Positions 11,681 through 24,365 of a stretch of 64,000 nucleotides of DNA are shown piece by piece. This stretch comes from Collybiopsis luxurians FD-317 M1 (Eukaryota > Basidiomycota > Agaricomycetes > Agaricales > Omphalotaceae), in NCBI GenBank assembly GCA_000827265.1, contig KN834770.1, positions 562,104-626,103 of the forward strand, given 5' to 3'. Under the pieces are notes generated by a model, which saw only the letters and a list, made by a program, of their open reading frames with translations, was not told the origin of the DNA and searched no databases. Made by a program: the position numbers and the translations under genes. Position 1 is the stretch's first letter; each line of letters begins with the position of its first letter.

Positions 11681-13035
11681 CTACCAATTTCCAACCGGCC
11701 TTTCTCGCTCTTTGACTTCTTCCGCTGCAGCTTTTGACCGCGCAACCTCATCCCTAACCATCTCCCCCTCCTTTCTCCACTCTCTCTTTTCAAATGCATC
11801 CCAAGCTTCTTTGGCGTCCACCCAACGTTCCTGTGAGCAAAAGGGTCTGAGAATAGAACCGACAATGTTTGATTTCCGTACTCACCTGGACATCTCTCAC
11901 ATCATACACGTCCTTTACTCCCGCGTACTTCGTGCCCACGCCCCCAGACAATGTGTTCTTGAGAGGTCCCGCGGCACTCGAGAATAAGGCATATTCGTTT
12001 GGTTGCGCAGAAAGTGACTTGTGAGATTCGTCTATCGTTCCTTCTGGTCTTCCTTCGCCTGCAGATGTACTGGGAGGTGGGACGAAAACGTAGCCCGTAG
12101 CTCGGTCGATAGCGTGCATTAGGTGAATCATGGATGATTTATCCTATGTCAATGAGAACGTGAGCTTACGGAATAGGCGAGAAAGCTTCAAACGCACCTC
12201 AACGGCGAGCGTCTCGAATCCGACAAGCCCGTAATCTTCAATCAGAGATATCATCGCCATGTTCAGGGCTTGAAATCGCGGAGATGTAGAGTTGGCGAGT
12301 GCATTTTCGAGGTAAGAAAGGTCCTGCACTTCCGTATAGAAATCGAGATTGAAATCTATTGACCAAAGAGTCACTAAAAAAGTATAGCAGTGCAGAATAG
12401 TCCATACCTAAATCACCGTAGTTCCCAATCAAATCAATCTTGGACAGTACGTTGATATGCGGCAGCTCAAGTTGCAACATTGTCCGCAACGATAGAAGGA
12501 GAACAGATATGTATTTGGCTGCATCCGTAACATAGTGTGCGTCGCAAAGGTGAACCGCCGCTAGCTGGGCTGACAGAGGATTAGATGAGTTTTGAGTAGA
12601 AAAAAAAAAGAAAGAGCGCACCCTAAATCCACATTTTGCTTGCAACATGTCCACAATTCGCTTCATACTTTCGTGGTTTGTGCTGAGCTCTACCTGACCG
12701 GGAAGGTCGAATAAAACATACAACTCCCCGGCTCTTTCTTCTTCCTTGGCAAGTTCACTCAGTCTTTCCTCTAACCAGTCGAAATTGGCTTCTAGATATT
12801 CCATACAGTAAAGCATTCCTCCGTTAGGTCCTAATCCGTGCTCGTCCATAACATCTTGGAGGGTAATTAACGACGATATATCTATCGAGCATGGGTAAGG
12901 AATATTATCGTTTGCAGGATCCAAGTTGACGATATGTATGGGTCTCTTCAATGCGGTAAACAGTTGATGTTTTCCATGGCAATAGGTAGATTTTCCGGAA
13001 CCAGGAGATCCACACACAATTTCGCCGAAAGGCAT
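11681..13035 (-). CDS. GPN2: GPN-loop GTPase 2
   Basis: Five exons, 12622-13035, 12408-12564, 12198-12355, 11886-12143 and 11681-11830, join in phase to 378 aa. The start MPFGEIVCGSPGSGKST is the usual N-terminus of the family and carries the P-loop at about residues 9-17. NLDPAND, the signature GPN tripeptide in HGLGPNGGM, FDLPGQVEL and LSKIDL (guanine specificity) follow. GPN2 helps assemble and import RNA polymerases. The C-terminal part contains DVRDVQERWVDAKEAW and a charged helix ending PVGNW. Its start codon is only 90 bp from that of the divergent RRM gene, so the two probably share a promoter, which contains CACGTG at 13068. Confidence 0.93.
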
Positions 13036-13071
13036 GATGACAGGAAAGCGAAAGTGACAGAGACACCACGT

Positions 13072-13092
13072 GCCGGTCAAAGCTGTAAATCG
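13072..13092. repeat. 21-bp element, copy 2, in the GPN2/RRM divergent promoter
   Basis: Identical to 11272-11292. It lies in the 90-bp gap between two divergent start codons and overlaps the end of a CACGTG palindrome, so a regulatory role is plausible for this copy. Confidence 0.8.
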
Positions 13093-13125
13093 CAGAATTT
13101 TTTTCATCTCAGACTTCTATCCTCA

Positions 13126-14158
13126 ATGTCAGATTCAGATAATTGGCGCTTGAAAAAACCGCTTTCCAGTCCCAGTCCGTTTCGTAGCGGTGATATTACA
13201 TCCAGGCCTCCGGCTTCACCCTCGACTTCCAGATACGACGCAGGAAAACAGGCTCCACGTGAACATCACGATCCGACTCAAGCTTTCCAGGAAGGGCGAC
13301 GTATATATGTAGGAAATATGCCCTACTTGGCTAAAAGAAGCGATGTAGAATCATTGTTTGCCAGCTACTCCGTGTACGCGAAACATCATCCTCATTCCAA
13401 TGCCAGCTAACCTTGATCGATGCCCCATATTCTAAGCACTCACATTGACATATCCATCGACGCATTCACGGGGAGAAATCTCTCGTATTGTTTTGTAGAG
13501 CTTTCGACGAAGCAAGATGCAGAACGAGCTATGGAACGTTTGAACGGTCAAATGTTTATGGGTCGACCGTTGAAAATAGGACCTGGGGTTCCGAAAGGAG
13601 GCAAAACGAGAGAAGCAAGAAAGCAGGACGATCCTCAGCCAGAGCTCTCTCATGGATACAGCGGGCACACGATCCCCTCCGCATTTCAAAAAGACAGACG
13701 CCCTCCTCTTGCCTTCGAAGGTTGGGATCGTGATGACGCCGAAGCACATTGGAAGGGTTATGCCGACCAGAGACGTCGCCTGTATGTCGGAGGGCTGCCC
13801 CAGCTGACAACCCATCGTGCAGTGAATGGCGATATTCAGGAACTTTTCAAGGACTATCAAATGTACGCCTTACACGACAGCTGATGGATCATTATCATCC
13901 TCATTTTACTTCAGAGAGGCCATCAGCAAAAGAATTTCACCCAACCCGCCTCGGCGGGGAAATCACTATTATGTCTTTGTAGACTTTGTCAGCGCGGAAG
14001 ATGCAGATCATGCAGTCAGATCCTTCAACGGAAAACACGCTTTGGGAACGATTCTGAAAGTCAGTCATGCCAGAGGGAATTCTCGAAAAGTTGATGAACG
14101 AAAACAATGGGATCAAGTGTTTGCAGATGACGAAGTCAATAGCTCGAATACACAGTAA
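13126..14158 (+). CDS. RNA-binding protein with two RRM domains
   Basis: Three exons, 13126-13373, 13437-13862 and 13915-14158, join in phase to 305 aa. Both introns begin GTACGC. RRM1 has RNP2 IYVGNM (about residue 62) and RNP1 LSYCFVEL. RRM2 has RNP2 LYVGGL and RNP1-like YYVFVDF, followed by NGKHALGTILKVSHA. The N-terminus is Ser/Pro/Arg-rich. No further domain is visible, so the RNA target and process are unknown. Divergent from GPN2 and convergent with Tel1, whose stop codon is 73 bp downstream. Confidence 0.88.
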
Positions 14159-14230
14159 TCTTTGATATACATTTAATGCCTTATTCGATACATTCCAATG
14201 CAATATGAAAATTCAAAACCATGTAATAAA

Positions 14231-17200
14231 TTAGTAGTACGGACCCCAACCTAGTCGAGGAGGATCAGCGACTTGGAATCACAGTCCACGCCGGACACGT
14301 ACCGTAAAATATCATAGCCAAGTTGTATGTGCTCGTAGCCTCCGCCACTAATGAACGTACAGCGGCGGCAACGCTCAAGTCCCTACTTAACTTGCTGGAC
14401 ACGCCCATCAGTGCACGATCTGCGTCCTCTTGAGCCCGAGTGCTGTCTAGATTAATACCAATTCCTAATCGCTCGGAGAGGATCCTTTCGTTCTCGGGGT
14501 TCTTCATGATAAACGTGGTCGTCGTAGGAGAGTCGTCAGCTGCAACTTGTTTGTTCATTTTGTAATCACTCATCGTCCTGCGTGATCTCGGTGAGCACTC
14601 TGAAGTATGAAGCGCAAGGATATACTGACCAATTATATAGAGGATCATAACGAAAAACTTGTAGAACGGTCATGATTACATCGGACCCATCCCGGAGTAC
14701 TCGAAGGGTTTCTTCGGCGCAACGTTGAAACACACCGTTCGGGCCGGAAATTCCCATTCCATCCACCATGTCGGGTGTCATTCGAAAGGGAACAGTTTCC
14801 GGAACAGGAAGAAGCTTTCCCTACTGAGGTTCAATAACCGAACTGCTTCACCAAGGCATTCACACTCACTTGATCGAACGCTACTCCCAGATCGATGTGG
14901 ATGATCTCGCCTTTAGTGTTATCCATCAAGATATTGGAAGTGTGTCGGTCACCGAGTCCTAAGATGTGACCAACGATTGACGTTGTAGCGACACTCCGCG
15001 TGTAGTTCAACCTGTTACGGAACCAAGCAATGGGCGTTTTATGGGTTTCGGTAAAGTAGTGTCGCATTACGGGCTTGAATTGTTGCATGCATTCCAGGTA
15101 AAACCGATGGCGCTCATCGTTTGTGTAGTGGGTAATCTTCTGGTGTTCCGCTAATTTCTTTCCGATACCTTTGATGTCATTGGGCCTGTACCTGGATGAT
15201 ACCGCGGTTGGTCAGAGAATGAATCTGGGAATGGCAAGTTCTCGAACCTGGGATGTGCTTTATCAAGCCAATTTTTCAGAGTCGTCGTATTAGTGACGAA
15301 TTCTAGAATCCCAGCTTGGCTTGCGAGCGGTATGACCTTATAGCCCCGGATGTAAAGGTTTCGCCTCTTTGTCTCGCTATCACGCCGGAGGACCACATTT
15401 ACAAGATTGAAAACTTGCTCCATGACTGCGTCCTGTCGCAAATCGTCCCTTTGGTCTCCTTTGAACTATAAAAGGTACCGGATTAAGCATGCACTGTAAT
15501 GGGTGACTCAAACTCACCAGCTGTTTATATTTTCGACCATCCGAACCAATACAATTGATGATTTTGGGAAGGTTAACGCCACCAGCAGTATCGAATTGAC
15601 GAGCATATTGATCGACACAAACGCATTCATTAGGATCATAACGAGCAGTCGGGTCTATAGCAGTGTAAGCCGTGACAACTGGGACATTCAAGCGACTCAA
15701 GTGTAAGTTCCTGATAGGTTGATCGTCAGGAACTTTCTTCTCTTTTGCTTGGGACACTGGAAAATTGGCAAATGTCAAAGAAGCGTCACAAAGTTCTTCA
15801 ACGGCAGCTGTTCGAACACGAGTGGAGGGATCATTTAAAAGCTGTTTAAATACTTTTTGTGCTGCTAAAGCCCTCCCCGTTGGAGGCGGCTCTGATTCCT
15901 TACCTCCAGGAATTCGAGTGGAGCTACGGCGATCCCCCTTCTGACTAGCTTTGGACGGCTGCAGGCAGTAGAGCTGATAGAGACTGTGAAAAGGGTGCTC
16001 AGAACACATTCGAATGATGATAGGCCGGAGCGTTTTTTGTGCTTCAGTAGGTTTGTCATCGATTCTAGAGAATATTTGATGCTTTCGAGAGGTAAGCACG
16101 ATAATGAGATGTTGTTTTTGATCGCAACTCACCGCCAAGAACACAAACTTATGAGAAGGGATGCGTTCTAGAGCTTGAACTAGGTCTTCTTGAATTTCGT
16201 TGTAGTCAAAATTAGATAGCCACAGTGAGCACAATCGGATGGGCACATCTTCGTCGAAGGTGTCTGAAGCTTCTAGGCAACGCGAGTACATTTGAATGGC
16301 CTGCTTCAAAAAAGCATCACGATTGCCGATGAACTCGGTCATGGCTTTGTTGTCCTGTGCATGGACTTTCCTGACCGCAGAGAGCTTGTTGAGTAGGGCC
16401 TTGTCTACAACGCGACCCTTCGTCAGCTGCTCATAATATTTGATTTCCTTCTCTTTGCGTTCCCTATACACATTCAGGCGAATGAGATCCGGAGAATCTA
16501 GAGCTGTTTTGTATTGCGACTCGGCGAATTTCGCATATTGGTGATATACGACGGCGCGACTCTCGTTTTCATGAGCGTCTGGAATCATCGAAATTGACTC
16601 CTCAAAAAAGTCTTTGATGGACGAAGGTTGTTCAAGACACGCCTCTGCAGACCAAGTTCCCTGAAATCAACAATCAGACAGGTTAAACTGAAAAAAAAAA
16701 GTAACATTTGTACCAGGCATGCCAATACTTGAGCTAACCATATAGGGTCAGAATCGCGTACGTCTCGCTGCAAATCTTTGAGATACTCTACAGCATGTTT
16801 CTCTTCTTTATGAGCCCATAAAACGGAAGCGAATTCTTCCGTAACTGCTGGAGAGGCTAAATGTTCGAGATTCTTTGCTCGAATAACGGAGTTTAACGCT
16901 ACTTGAACCTGATGAGACTCTCGAGCCGCTTGAGATAAGCGAAGTAGGCATTTCTTTTCCACTTCCAACAAGGTTTGAGCAAATGGAGAAAGCATATTTC
17001 CAATCTGATGGCGTTGCTCCCTACGTCTGGCGGACTTGACCAGGGATATACGCGTCGCCATGATGCTTTCGGTATCGTCAAAGCTAGAAAAAAATGTGAG
17101 CCAGCATTCAAATCACATATCGAGAAAAAAATCTCACTGAAATCCATCCTCGACTGAGGTAAACATTGACCATCTCTGAACATCGGTAATCTTACCCGCG

Positions 17201-20200
17201 ATGAGATCCTGGATGAAGGAAGATCTCCATTGCGTTGCTTGACTGAGGGACATCAATGTTTGAATCGCTTCGCGAATTTGTGCAATGTTCTCAGACCCAA
17301 GCGCGCGAAGATGATCCATTTCTTTGAATAGCACATGTCGAATAACAGCGTCAGTGACTCCTTGGTCCCGTTCTCGGTGTACAGCGCGAAGTGCAAGATA
17401 CAACGAAGCACCAGGAGAGCGATCGTCATTGGATTCTGGAAGATCCCATGTCTCCGCTCTCCAGCCTAACTGATACGCCATAGATGAATTAACTTCTTGG
17501 TTGGAATCGAAGAGCGTTTTGGTCGCGATGTGATTGAAGCCGTAAGAATGGAATGATTGCAAAAGACCCTCGATTTCTTTAGCATTTCCTGTATCTGTTT
17601 CCAACGCAGCGCCATGGAATCGGAATGCTTTTTCCCACTCTTTCTCGTGATGAAAACGTCGCATAAGAAACTGATGGTGATCTTGGGTGCGAATGGCGTA
17701 AAACCCATCCGGCTCGTCAATGTTGCTGTAAATCTCATACATGATTTGCTCAATTGAGATATCGTCGCGAACGGAAGGATCCTGATACTCCGCATTTAAT
17801 TCAAGGAACAATAGTGCAGTCGTATAAGCACCGCAAGTGATTGCGTTTTGTGCCAGAGAAAGGAAGCTGATATCTAGCCATTTGTTGTATGCTAGTGCAT
17901 CACCATTTTCGCGCTCGATATGTCGTAGATGGAGAACAACATCGATTATGGATCGACGACAGAAGACAGCTGTGTCTGTGGACGATAGCAGCTGAGAAAA
18001 GTAACGCGACAAGGCTTTGGAATGCGATTCCCCATCGGGTGACTGTAGAAGGGTCTGCACCAGTAAAGGAAGGACTTTGTCGGCAAAACGAGTGTGAGAA
18101 ACGAGAATTCCATACAGCTGGGCATAAAAAGAACTAGATTCCGACAATAAATCTGCGAGAAGAACCGTGATTAAGCTTATCCAGGTAGAGAAATCTTGAG
18201 CTGCATCGGTAAATTCTGCAGACGACAGAGACATCGACAAATCGGGTACATCTCGAAGAGTGGGAGTGGGAGGAAACTCGCGAAGATAGCCGACTTCAGT
18301 TCGATATTCCGTCGGCCAAACTTGAGAGAGCGCTTCGAATGAGCTCACAGACAATGTCAGCATCAATGATCGCAAAGTCTGATACGCAGCGTGGCGAGAT
18401 CCTTCATCATCATGATTTTCAAGCATGGTCAAAAGGATGAGAATCGAGAAACTTTCTGATGTTTTGAATTTGCTGTTTACTTCTTCTTTCTGCTGACGAG
18501 TTTTACTTTGAGTACTGAAGAAATTTTTTGACTCAGGTTCACTACCGAAACTGTTAATGGAGCCTTGATTCAGAACCAGGAGACTGGCAAATGCATGCAC
18601 GTCTTCCTCGCGAAGCTGGTGAGCTGGTGGCATGCACTCTTTCAGCTTCCAGAAGTCCGTCTGGGAAAACTGACTACGGCCGTACAGCTGAATCTGGGCT
18701 TGGTCACGAAGTCGGCGAACTAGGCGAAATTTGTTAGACGAGATGTATTTATCCGCAAGAACTCGGGACAAGCTAGCAGGTTCGAGATCGTCGAACAAGG
18801 GTAAAAGCTTTACGGAAGGCTCGTGCGGCCAGGCAGTTAGCGCCAACTTAACCTGTTCGATGACACCGGATTTGCATGAAAGGGCGTGAATTTGCCCATC
18901 TACCCACTCGACTAGTACGTCGCACTTCTGCTTCGTGACCAGATCATCTTCAGAGTCTGCAGCATAATCATATGAGATGCATGCAACGCGAATGAGAATA
19001 TCCGGGAAACGGGGGTCGCTACCCGAGGTATAAAGCGAAAAACACCATTCCAGAATTGACTGAGCGGCAGGTACGAGATCCCACTGCCCAAGCAGGGAGC
19101 AGGCTCCTCGAATCAAAGCGTGAAGCAAGGTGGCATCTTTAAAGCTTGTAGTTGTGTGCCTGAATGCTACCCATAACGAGATAGCATTGACCAGTCTAAT
19201 CTGCTCATTGACAAAGAATGATCGTTGAACGGCTGCGAACAGTACTTGCAAAACATGGTATGTAAGGGCATGATTGTCACCTCCGGGGACTTCCGTCAAA
19301 AGCCATTTGAGCGCGCGGAGGATTGTGTAAGGGCCGAAACGTGGGAGATTATGTTGATGAGTGGCAATATCGTCAATGCGTCGATACCTCGTCAAGATGG
19401 AGAACAGCTGTGCAGCTTCACCACAGTCGTCTATGACGCGTAAGGCGTCGGATATCGTTCCGTTTGCAGTGAAGTCTTGTTCGGACAAGGTTCGCAAAAT
19501 AGAACTCGCAACACTATCGAGGGCGACCTTCAGAGTCTCCCGAAAGGCGGATGGATCATCTGAATTAAGGGTCTTGAGGATACTTCGCTCCAGCTTTTCT
19601 GAAGAGTTTTCTTTGTTATCCAGGGAAGCAAGGATTTGATACCCCACGATATCGCCGAAACAATCTCGGATGACGTCATCTGGCGACTGTTGTATGGCTT
19701 GGCAATGCCCTTCGAACAAACTTCGGCCGTGTTGCCTATCCTTTTCGCTCCCTGTCCCCAAAAGGTTGGCAGGAGTGAAATGACGAATCGTTTGATTGGC
19801 GCGCTCTTTGAGATCCTTGTAACCCAGAAGATTGACTGGCAGCGAGAGTACATTATGTCCCCCCTGGCGTATGCAATAGGCTAGCTGGTACGCGTACGCC
19901 TCTAGCAGATCAGAAAGCCTCTTCAGCCCCAAGTGCTGCGCTACCCCAACGAGGACCGATTTGATATGTCGATTGAATACGTCCGAAAATAAGCATATTT
20001 CCACTAAGTGCCAATAGGGACCACGACGAACTGCCGAGCTTACGACCATGATGTTGCCCAAGGAAAGGATTCTTGTAAGGATGGGCTCAAACCTGTACAA
20101 GTAATGATTGGCATTGATGTGATCTTGCAAACTCAAGCACTCACTGTGTCAGGTCCGTTTCGTACAGATTCAGCATCTCAGAATAGAGCGTCATCGGATC

Positions 20201-23200
20201 GGGTGCGAAATCCAACAGACGGGCGTTGATTACAGCTAACCGAAATCGAACTCGTATGTCGCGATCCTGGATGAGAAGGAGGAGTGTCTTCTTGGGTGAA
20301 TTGCCATCGTCCCCTGACCAAACCTCCTGGAACGGGTCGAGTGCAAGGTATCTGTCAAAGAGGCGTGCGATAGCGTCACGAACTTTCCAGAAGCCGTATT
20401 TGTTGGTTCGCACAGTCTGAGAGTAGTAGTGAACAATAGCTCTATAGTTTCCAATAAGATCTAGTTGGTCATCTTTGCTGTCTTTGACCAGAGAGATCCA
20501 AGATGATAGCGTCGCATCAAGAAACGATACTAACTGCAGGTTGAGGCTCTCCTTCCTCTGCGAAGGATAGCGTTTGAGATGCTCTGCGAAGTGTATGAGA
20601 AATGCGCCCAGGTTCGTGTTAGTTAATTCAAGCCTCTTGTTTCGAATGTTGTCAAAGTAGGCTGGGCACGCTAGAAGGAAGCGATCGATATCTGATTCCG
20701 CGCAGTCGAGCATCAGCTCTGTCAATTCATTGTCGCGTATTGGCTGCCCAGATGTTACTTGGAGAAGAGGGCCGACACAGAGGAAGGCAATGCAAACCGC
20801 AGCGGCACTCCGCAAAACTGAAGCCTGAGCAGTACTATGGCCCGAAATCCCGAGCGATTGCGTGTTGACGTGCCCTACACTGAAGCTATCATCGACGTTC
20901 ATGGTGTCAACGGGAGATATAGGTGTTTTGCCCAAAAGAATTCGCAAAACATTCCGTAAAGTGGCCAAGACGTCATTGAAAGTCGTTTGCACCTAAAGTA
21001 TGAGAATGTGAAGCTTGATTCAAATATACGGCAAGACAACCACTCACATCAACGTTACGCCACAGTATCTTCAAATGCTTCGTTCTTCCTTTCCTGATTG
21101 AATCGCGTCGTTGTTTATTGTCTGATAGCAGAGACTTGAGTGTTTGAGCCCGGATCCCCGTACTTCTTGTCGGAGGCAGCAAGACTGTCCAAGGAGGCTC
21201 GTTATAAGATTCTGTGCCAATCGCAACCAATGGTTCCAATGCTTGCAGGATGAGGTCTTGCTCCTCTATAGTCCACCGGGCCCGATCGAGGTGGGAAGAA
21301 ATCCATTTAATCAAGTTGCAAGCCGCCTGTAAGACGCGCCTATTCGACTGGACACCATTTAATACGAGAACGGATTCGAACGAGATGCTGATGACAGCAA
21401 CATCCAGCGCCTTCTTTGCGGCGTCGGCTCTAGGCAGGCCACCACCAAATGGGTGGCCTTGCATTAGGGATTCCAGACACCTTAGTAAAAAAGCAGAAAG
21501 TTTCCGCTCCCTCCCCCGCGGTTGGACGAGGTCGGCATCTGGGGGCACACTCGCAGAAAATGTGGTATTCCCCGATTCCGAAGATTCCCCAGAAGGCGTA
21601 TGCCGATCGTTCTCCTTGACCAAAGGCAACTTCGCGTCTAGCAGGTACTCTCGAATGACTCTAGTCTGCTCCTCAGCAATGACGGTCTCTGTAATCAAGC
21701 AAGGTGGTAACACTACTCGACAGAGGAGTGAACTGTGCTGAGAAGAACTACAGATGGTCTCTAGAAGCCGCAGGATGTCGCTGGCCAAATACAGGTGATT
21801 TTCGGGACCATCGATGTGTGCAGGTTTCCATGCATCAAGAAGCCAAGCTAAAACTTTCTCTTCGAGCTGCATTCGGTACAGTCGTACATCTTGATTGGCA
21901 GCTCGCAAGCATAGGGAGAGGAAGTTGCAAACAGAGTCGTAGGGGCCACTGGGTCCTTGAACATCCAAGTCCTTGGCAAGGGTCTCGATTTCTGCAAGAA
22001 CACGATGTGAAGTCAGAGGGGATCGTACTAAAGACCGTTGCGTAGGATTGGTGTGAGCGTAGATAAGCAGAACACTGGCTGTATGGCAGGCTGCGCGGCA
22101 CACCTGAGAAGAACTGGTGCGACGAATCGCATGCGTCCAAACAGAGTCCCATGTCGAGGCACTTCGAGGTTGCGGCGTGGATGTCATGTTGGAAAGAGAA
22201 GGCATAGTATCGGATTTGGAAGCGTGTGAGTAATCATTACAATCCGCGTAAGCTATTGCAGCTAGACATAAGAATGTCCAGCTTTGGACTCCCCCGTCGT
22301 CCGAAGACACGAATTCCTGAAGAGTTCGGATGATGTCTGTCTGCATAGACTCGTGAATAGTATTCCAGTGTCGATCGATGAAGAAGAGCAATATCTGTAA
22401 GTCGTGCATGCGTACAGACACCGAGAATGCTGTACGGATGGATTTCAGAAGAGACGCTAAAGGATTTTCTGAAAGACGCGAATTTTTGCTCCACTGAGTC
22501 AATTGCGACGAGGGAGGCCGGGAGTCGAAATAAGCGAAAAGCTGCCGGGGGAAATGTCAGGAAAGAACTAAAGCGGGTCCCATATGATCGCATACCTTTC
22601 CGGCGCAGTCTGCCTGCAACTCCAGAATAGTCCAAGTCAGCGCATTTCCAGCGTCAAACTGAGGTCCGGCACGAAAGGTCCTTGCTCTAAAGGCCTTTTG
22701 ACCCTCCATGAGATCGTCGTCGCTATTGTCTATCGTCTCTAATCTGATCTTTTCTAGGGAAAGCGGTTCGACGGCCCACTTCTTCTCTACTCCGTCATTC
22801 ATAAGAACCCACATTTTGGACAGGCCCGCAGACACAGTTGGATCCAGATCAGTGGCAGTTAAGTAGGGAAAAAGTAAGCGGAGGATGGATACCAATCCCT
22901 CTTTCAGTACTTTGTTCTTTGTTCCCCAGAGATCAAGAAATAGGTCCCAACTGCCTCTCGCAAACTCGACTACTTCGTTCCTTCGATTTAAAGACAAATG
23001 TTTGATCGTTGACAAAGCCACTTGGAGAAAGTCGTGATGGAGCGAAGTGTCAGTGTGATAAAGGTCCAAAAAGGCTCTCAAAAAGCGAAAGATGACCAAA
23101 GAGCAGTCTCGAATGCGAAGGATGGGGGCCGAGTTGGATTTCAGAAGAAGAGAAAGAAGGGACATGGCAGCCACCTGCTCTGCAGATATAGGCACTGGTG

Positions 23201-23915
23201 CAAATTTGCGTGGTCGACTGGGTCCAGGCTGATTAGAAATTGGAGTATCTCGTTTCCGTTTACTGCCAGAAGAGAACTTATTATCTTCATACGTCTCCAT
23301 TGCAAGCGAATCGTCGTCCTCGTACATTTCGGAATTATCTGGTGCCAAAGACTTCAAATTAAAGAGCTGTGTACCGAGTGGTTTCCTGAGGACTATATTA
23401 AATCCCAGTTCGACAACGTCCAGCCAACTTTGTTCCGAATTTTCGTCTTCGAGACGATTCAGATGTGCGGTATGTGACGCCACGCACTCCAGCGCTTTGA
23501 TGAAATCTAACGCGACTGCCGGGTGCAACTCGTTCCGACGACGTATGCCTTTATGCAAAAACTCCCATATCGAGACGATGAGCTTTCTGGGCAAAAGAGC
23601 CACAGTTTGTGCGATAAACCACCTATAGACTCCCGCAGCGACGGCCAGCCTCTTTTCCGCGACGTCCGCGCTTTTTTTCGCGGAAGTAGTGGCGGTCTTT
23701 TCAGACCTAAAGCAAGTCTCGAGGGCGTTGAATATCGGAGCCCAAACTTGCTCTGCTTTCGCGCCTTTATCGAGGATTCGGTTGTTGTGATATCGAATTA
23801 TTGTCGTTTCCTGGGGGAAAAGTTCTTTGAGATCAGCGAGACCTTCTTGACGTTCTTTGATTTTAGAGCTGCGTAAAAGGTCCGAGACCCTTTCCAGTCT
23901 GGAATGGACGGACAT
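14231..23915 (-). CDS. TEL1: Tel1/ATM-type phosphatidylinositol 3-kinase-related protein kinase
   Basis: Twelve exons join in phase to about 3034 aa: 22596-23915, 21048-22541, 20145-20992, 17138-20092, 16714-17083, 16133-16660, 15518-16081, 15248-15465, 14870-15191, 14630-14820, 14303-14577, 14231-14250. The N-terminal TAN motif ([13 protein letters not shown], residues 14-26) separates Tel1/ATM from Mec1/ATR. A long helical-repeat region and FAT domain lead to the kinase: [28 protein letters not shown] (catalytic loop) and [11 protein letters not shown] (metal loop). The FATC tail ends [13 protein letters not shown]. Tel1 signals double-strand breaks and maintains telomeres. A later Met (23915) was preferred over the one at 23990 because the TAN region begins there. 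Length fits the family. One 51-nt intron (16082-16132) is stopless and in frame. Confidence 0.95.
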
Positions 23916-24365
23916 AGAGCATGGAGGTTGGAAGTAGAGCAAGCATAAAGGGCGCGTCAAAGTCAATTCAGACATTTTGACGCCCATCACCGGAAAACGT
24001 AAAAAGCGCCCAAGTAAATTTTCTTTCTTCTTTACGTTCCACCATCATCTTCGCAAAAATTCAGCTCATATCCTCATCCAATTGTGTGATACTATCTATT
24101 TTTTCAATGGCCAATTTCTGCCCGAGTAGTGCAAATTACGCTTCCACACCTACTTGGTTCTGGTGATGTGCCTAAAGCAATGTACTCTGGTCGTCTAATC
24201 AACGACTGGATGGTCAACCTCTAGATTCGAACTATCCTGTTTAGGTGGATGTTCACTATTTTCTGTGGTAGTCCCAAATTCTCGCTAGATTATGTATCCG
24301 TTATGATACAGCCTTATTCCTCGTATATAGTAAATCTATTAAAATATGCAAGTTTACACAGTAAT
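23916..24365. other. Intergenic: Tel1 promoter and cystathionine beta-synthase 3' flank
   Basis: Both neighbours are on the minus strand. No coding frame of interest is seen. The sequence is AT-rich near 24300, probably the 3' UTR of the downstream-numbered gene. Confidence 0.5.

Noticed and set aside
21214..21741. 175-codon plus-strand ORF opposite Tel1
   Set aside because: It lies antisense to well-supported Tel1 exons and shows no domain; a shadow of the real coding frame.
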